Positions 48,701 to 54,700 of a stretch of 64,000 nt of DNA are shown here, one piece after another. Both the position numbers and the translations under genes were made by a program. Location: contig NC_079898.1 of NCBI RefSeq assembly GCF_024868665.1, positions 22,863,364-22,927,363 of the forward strand. Direction: 5' to 3'. The stretch's first letter is position 1; every line of letters starts with the position of its first letter. Origin of the DNA: Triplophysa rosa. Taxonomy: Eukaryota; Chordata; Actinopteri; Cypriniformes; Nemacheilidae. The notes below the pieces were generated by a model that saw nothing but the letters and a program-made list of their open reading frames with translations, made no database searches and was not told the DNA's origin.

Positions 48701-51700
48701 AAGAAACACATCATATTTCTACTTAAAGCAGACACAAATGTTTCGAGTTTAGAGATAATTCAACGGCGAGAACAATACATCAAAACGTCCATTAAACGCT
48801 GACGATCCAATTAAATTAGCGTAATAATGCTATTGAAACTCAAAAAGGTTTATTGAAACTCAATTTGAACTTCCTTCGGGGCAGATGTTGGAAAGAGTTT
48901 TGTCAGTGACTTTGGGCTTGAATTTCAACCAGTTTTTGTCTCCTCGTTTTTCTCTTGTTTTCCTTTAAGGAATTGTGGGATTCGGAGGGACACCTCTGTC
49001 TGAGCTTAAGGTCTATTATTGGGAGTTAAGCATGATACTTTGAAAACATGATCATGGTGTTGATTAGTGAAACAGAACCTCTTTGAATAAGCCTACACTT
49101 AACTCCCTCCATCTCTAAAGAGAGGAAAAGGTGAATGAAGGACTCTGCTAATGCTGATGCTGATAATGAGTAGATAAGGAATTTCAGGTGGATGTTTTGA
49201 TGAAAAGCCTCATAAAAACATAGAAGGAAAGTTATATCACAGTTATATCACAGTGAGCAATCTATCATTTAAGTCAGTATAAAAATAAACCCTGATCATG
49301 TGTGTTTTGAAACACTCATTCCCACGGTTAATAATCTTAAACCGCTTGCTTTATAATATTAAGTAAATTGTATTATGAAAAGGTCTTCTTCTGGTTCCAA
49401 GGAAACTCCTCTCATATTCTTTTTATGTCAGCTGTTTGAAAACCGTATTCCTGCCACATATTTTTCTGTGTATTCAAAAATAGTGATAAATGAAGATTAT
49501 TTGTATCTTTAGAAATGCCCCCAGCTGTATATGGGCTAAATCAGTGTGTTCAAGACCATATTTAGTGAGTAACATATACAGGTCGACTATAAAGTTACTC
49601 CAGTGCCTAAATCCTACAACACAGATGCAGGAAAATTAAATGTTTTTTCAAGGGTAAAAATTCATTAAAAATATTTTGTGAATCTTGTTCTTAGTTTTGA
49701 ATCATATTTCTTTGAAGAAAGAGAGTGTGGTACAATATATATATATATATATACAGTATATATATACATAAATGTATAAATATTTATTTTATTTATTATC
49801 AGATGCATTCATACAAATGAAGAAGGCTACAAGTGCTGCATTTAGGGGCCAGTAATATTACATTTCACAATATAAATGTGCAGAAATGGGTTGAAAATGT
49901 TTTAAAATAGTTCTCATGTTGCGCCGTTGTTCTTGAACAAGTAAATAAAATGTTTGCTATTATCTCTTTCTACTTTAAACGTTCAATGTTTTATGTAGTT
50001 TTTCATTATTGATTATTTAAATAATCAAACATAGGTGAAAGTTTATTAGTTACCTCAATAAATGTATTTAATAAGGTTAGAATACGCTACTTTTGAATAA
50101 AGACACTTGTGATAACAGAGTAAATGTTTCATTAGTTTAACTGCGATTACTAATCAAACATTTGAACACAAGACTTATTGATCTCAATGATCTTGTGTGT
50201 ATCCAAAATACAACAAAATAAATTATTATAATTGTATTTATTATACTGACAATTACAACTTGGTTGAAAATGACATGATATATTTAAAAAAAGAAAAACA
50301 TTTTACCTTTTTTTTGCAAAGTAGCTACAGTAAATGGATGGCGATGGCATAGTGAAAAAGATTCCACATTTTAAAGTGACTTTCATGCATCACAGGAGAA
50401 AAGCTGAAATCAGTTAGTCTTAAACACATTAAAAATATCAAACAAACGCAAGGAGAGAAAAAGGGCCCGAGGCTGAAAACAAATCCAGCTACTGTATAAT
50501 CACGTTTAGTTTCTCTGTTTGCCTTGAAGAGTCGTTTTTAAGATCAAAATTTCTTAAACGCATACCTACACGTGTAGCCAGAGGCTGTTAGAGGTTCAGC
50601 ATATGGAATCATCAGCAGACTTTAATTCAATTTACATTCCATCTAAAGAAAATGCGGATCTTCTGCTGCAGAGGCCCTAAGCAAAACGCTGCCGCTGTGT
50701 TCTGACATACCTCTCTGTGCTTTGAACTCCTGAGCTTAAGTCTTCCCCGGGGGAGAGAGGTGATTGTGAAGATCAACAATCCCTCTTCGGTGTCGTGCCC
50801 ACTGATCTATATAAATGACTGAATTGCTCATGACGTCATTACACTGAAGCTACCGCGCCGCCATGTTGGTATGCCCAAACGTTCTATTAAATGAATTGGG
50901 AGTTAGCACATATTCATGAGAAAACAGTAATTTACCAGTCCCCGTTTTTATATCTAAAGTCTCTCAGTAAATTATTACAAGGCAAACGTCTTAAACATGT
51001 AAATGGTTCATTATTTAAAGTCGGGGATTTTACCCTCTTATTAGATACAGAGTGAGTTCGTTTTCAAGTTGCGTACATATCAGATCAGCAGACTAACGAG
51101 ACACCTCAACATATGACAAATGTGCTCATTCTGAAATCTAAATACAGATAAATACCTTTATTTATCTGTATATGTTCTTTAAGTCATGAAGATTTATTTC
51201 TAAACATTTACACATGTGCATTACAACAGTGTGCAACTTCCCAGATACATTGATTTCTATACGTCGCTATTCTGTCCAAAACAAACAAACATTGAAAACA
51301 TTTTTTTTGAGAGTACACATATTACGAGATCATGTAAATTACATTTCATGCAGTGTGTAATGTTGCCGTATGTGCATGTAAGCAGTCTGCCAAGTTGTAG
51401 AGCCGAAGGTGAATGAATAACAAAGTTATTAGCTTGGGAAAAAAAGGGAGTCGACTCTGAATCACCCAAACGACTCGTGCCCTAGCCCGATTCGCGAACC
51501 GCCGCAGATTTACGTCACTACATATAGTCCCCGCATCCGTTTTGCTAGGACTGCCCCGCGAAAACTTCTCTCTTCTCCCCCAAACACTGGCTGTGTGTGG
51601 CTTAATCTCAAAATCTTTCCAGTGCACTGAAACGTTCGCTCCCTAAAAATTCCCACAATGCAACGCAAAAACTAGTGAGCATCGATGCTCCCTATGTTCC

Positions 51701-54700
51701 CTTACCGGAATTCACGTGACAACTTTTAAAGCCGTTTATCCGAAATCGCACGAGCCAGCTCAATAAACTTCATAAAACCTGTTAGAACTTTTGAAAAGAC
51801 AAACGCTTATTTTATTTTATGTATAAACACACGTTGTTAGACAGGCAGGTAACACAATCTACTTAACAGTTCAATTTAATGATTAATACACGGATATGTA
51901 ACAGAATAAAGCAAGTCAGAGAGTTGTCGGTTTTGCCGGTTTTTAATTAAAACCAGCTGTGAAGTATCACAAGGCACTTGAGGCCCTGTCCCAAATGGCA
52001 CACTCCGGTCTTGTGGACCTCCTCTGAGTCCACACTTGGTAACGTCAGGAAGTGTAGACCTATACAGAAATGTTAACAACATATGTGCATATTAAGAAAA
52101 CATTATGCACATAAATAAATAAATATACATAAGCAGTTGCATTACAAACATCTAGGCCTACTGCTTAATGCTCAGGTGGCACGATCACCATATGAAATAC
52201 AGAACTATGAAAACCGGAATGTCCTGTCCCAAATAACAACAACGGGACAACAGTGTGGTCAATTACATGCTGCACTGCTCAGACCGCTCAGACTCAGCGG
52301 ATGATATCCAACTACCGTGAGAGCGATTAGAAAGCACAGCTTCCTCTTTCCGGCATGACAACCTCAAGTCTGTCCCAAAAATGCACTCCCATGTACCCTT
52401 GTGGACTCGTGCCTAGTGCCCTATAGGTCTGCACTTCCTGACGTCACCAAGTGTGGACTCAGAGGAGGTCCACAAGACCGGAGTGTGCCATTTTGGACAG
52501 GGCCAGGGACTGTAGTTTGTGAGCCTCATTCGCGGTAGGCCAATCATAGGAGACTAGACCATCTGACCAATCAGATCCGAGTAGGCAGGCGGAAAGGAGG
52601 GGATTAGATGGATGATTCGCCAAACGAATCATTTGATAGTCAGTCAAGAAGTAAGGTAAGAAAAACTGCCTAAAAAAAGGTGTTTTTACACCTTGTATGT
52701 ACGTAAACTTGTTGTTGCAGACCTAATAATAATTTAAACTAACAGGAATACAAAAGACCCCACATGGAGTTGATAAATATAGTGGAAACATATAGAGAGA
52801 GAGAGAAAATTACCCCTCAAAAAAGTAGAAGCTTCCTCTTCCCGACTGCGAGTGGAGGTTTATTATTCTCCATTTTTTAGCTGAAATTGGCTTCACCGGA
52901 GCGACGCCAATCAAGGAGTCATGTTAACGATGGCCCTGTCCAAATGGCGCACTCCGGTCTTGTGGACCTCCTCTGAGTCCACACTTGGTGACGTCAGGAA
53001 GTGCAGACCTATAGGGCACTAGGCACGAGTCCACAGGGGTACATGGGAGTGCATTTTGGGACAGACTTGAGCTCATCACACCAGAAAGAGCAAGTGGTGC
53101 TTTCTAATCTCTCTCGCGGTACTTTGTTGTCATTCGCTGATCAGTCTACACAATGCCGTGAAGTCGACCACTTGTTGTCCCATTGTTGTTATTTGGGACT
53201 GGAGCTGCCGGTTTTTATTGTTCAGTATTTCATATGTTGATATACCACCCGAGCATTATACAATTGATACTTATGTTTGTAATGCATTAATTTGTCATGA
53301 CGTAAATGCAACTGCTTATGTATATTTATTTATTTGCATACACTATTCTTCTGTATACACTTCTTAATATGCATATATGTTGTTATTTAATATTTCTATA
53401 TAATACAGAAGCTGTGTTGTTCAGCTTTACAGAGCCCAGAGACAACTAGATATAGATCTACAACAAAACATGGCTTATTACCTTAAGTAAGAAAATGCAC
53501 TGCATTAAAAGTTTTTATTCTTGAATAGCTGGCTTAATAGAAAATAAATAAGCAATAATATGAATAAGTAACTAATTAATAAATTAATTTAGAATTTTAT
53601 CAAAACATACATTTAAAAATATGTCTGACATCCACGACACTCCTCCCATCCGTTCTGTGATTGGGCGCTCGCAAGGATTCCTGGGTAGGGTACTTCAGTG
53701 GAGTCTGCATCAATGCGACCGCATCGAGGGCACAAAGGAGGCGCTCGCGAGCAGACTTCTGAGCGCTAAAAAGATAAATGGGACACTCTACGGACTCGTA
53801 AACTTGGCGAGAACGCGCAATTTAAGTCCACGAGACCGCAAATGCGCCATTTGGGACAGGGCCGATGTCCTGCGCTTAGCGGTTTTTAGACGTGGGGCAG
53901 GGACCTTATGATCATTTTATTGCAAATTATTGATTATTGATTGATTATATTATATACATTACAAATTATTTACACATTTTTTAAGTCCTACTGTATAAAA
54001 TTCATTGAATCTTCAATTTAATTAATTTCTGTAAAAACCATATTAAGCTATTGTTTTCACATGCATGGAAGTAGCTTATAGTTATCATCTTGGAAGTTAA
54101 TGTCTTCTCTTTGGTCTTATCGAATAGTGAAACAAATTTTAAATTGCATCTAAAATTAGTATCTGTTTATTCACTGAAATCAACACTTAACAAAGGGTGA
54201 GCAAGCATGATGCATGTGGGATACAATATTTCACACAGTGTGCTCTGTTATATACTGCCAAAGACCATGCATACTGTGAACAATATACATGCTTCATTCT
54301 GCAGGAAAGTAATGAGAAGTATGTTAGTATGCTATTTGCAACAAATGCACTATCTTATACTAACCAAGAGTATTTTGTGGGGTTTTTGTGGTTGAAAATG
54401 CAGCTGTAGCGCCCTCTAGTGCATGACAGAGTTTTACATTTCTTCAAACATATGCTTTGATATTGCTCAGTGATCCCCTATGTAGATGTAAGTGCCTATG
54501 GGGGTGTCATCTTGGAAAGATTGAAATCCATGATATTGTGTACAGTATTGCGCAGTATTGTGCAAAAGTCTTTGGCACATTAGTATTTTAACCCCCCCAA
54601 AAAGGGATTAAAATTATTTATATCTTTTGCTATATAGTGTGTCAGTAGGAAAAATCAGTTTACATTTCCAAAACATTAATCTCGCCATTATTTGTAATAA

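Larger units (their letters stand above)
51309..52720. mobile_element. Decayed Kolobok-like copy related to 17824-19151
   Basis: 51309-51595 and 52535-52720 align with the two ends of the intact copy (e.g. AGTCTGCCAAGTTGTA, GAATAACAAAGTTATTAGCTT; right GAATCATTTGATAGTCAGTC, AAGAAGTAAGGTAA). The THAP exon and minus-strand exon are absent. Other sequence, including the element at 51982-52504, fills the middle. Terminal repeats are eroded. Confidence 0.7.

Noticed and set aside
51346..51627. 93-codon minus-strand ORF in the decayed transposon
   Set aside because: Runs over the non-coding left end of the element and has no THAP features.
53621..53911. 96-codon ORF near 53.7 kb
   Set aside because: Lies in the right end of a GGCCCTGTCC element and runs past its border.
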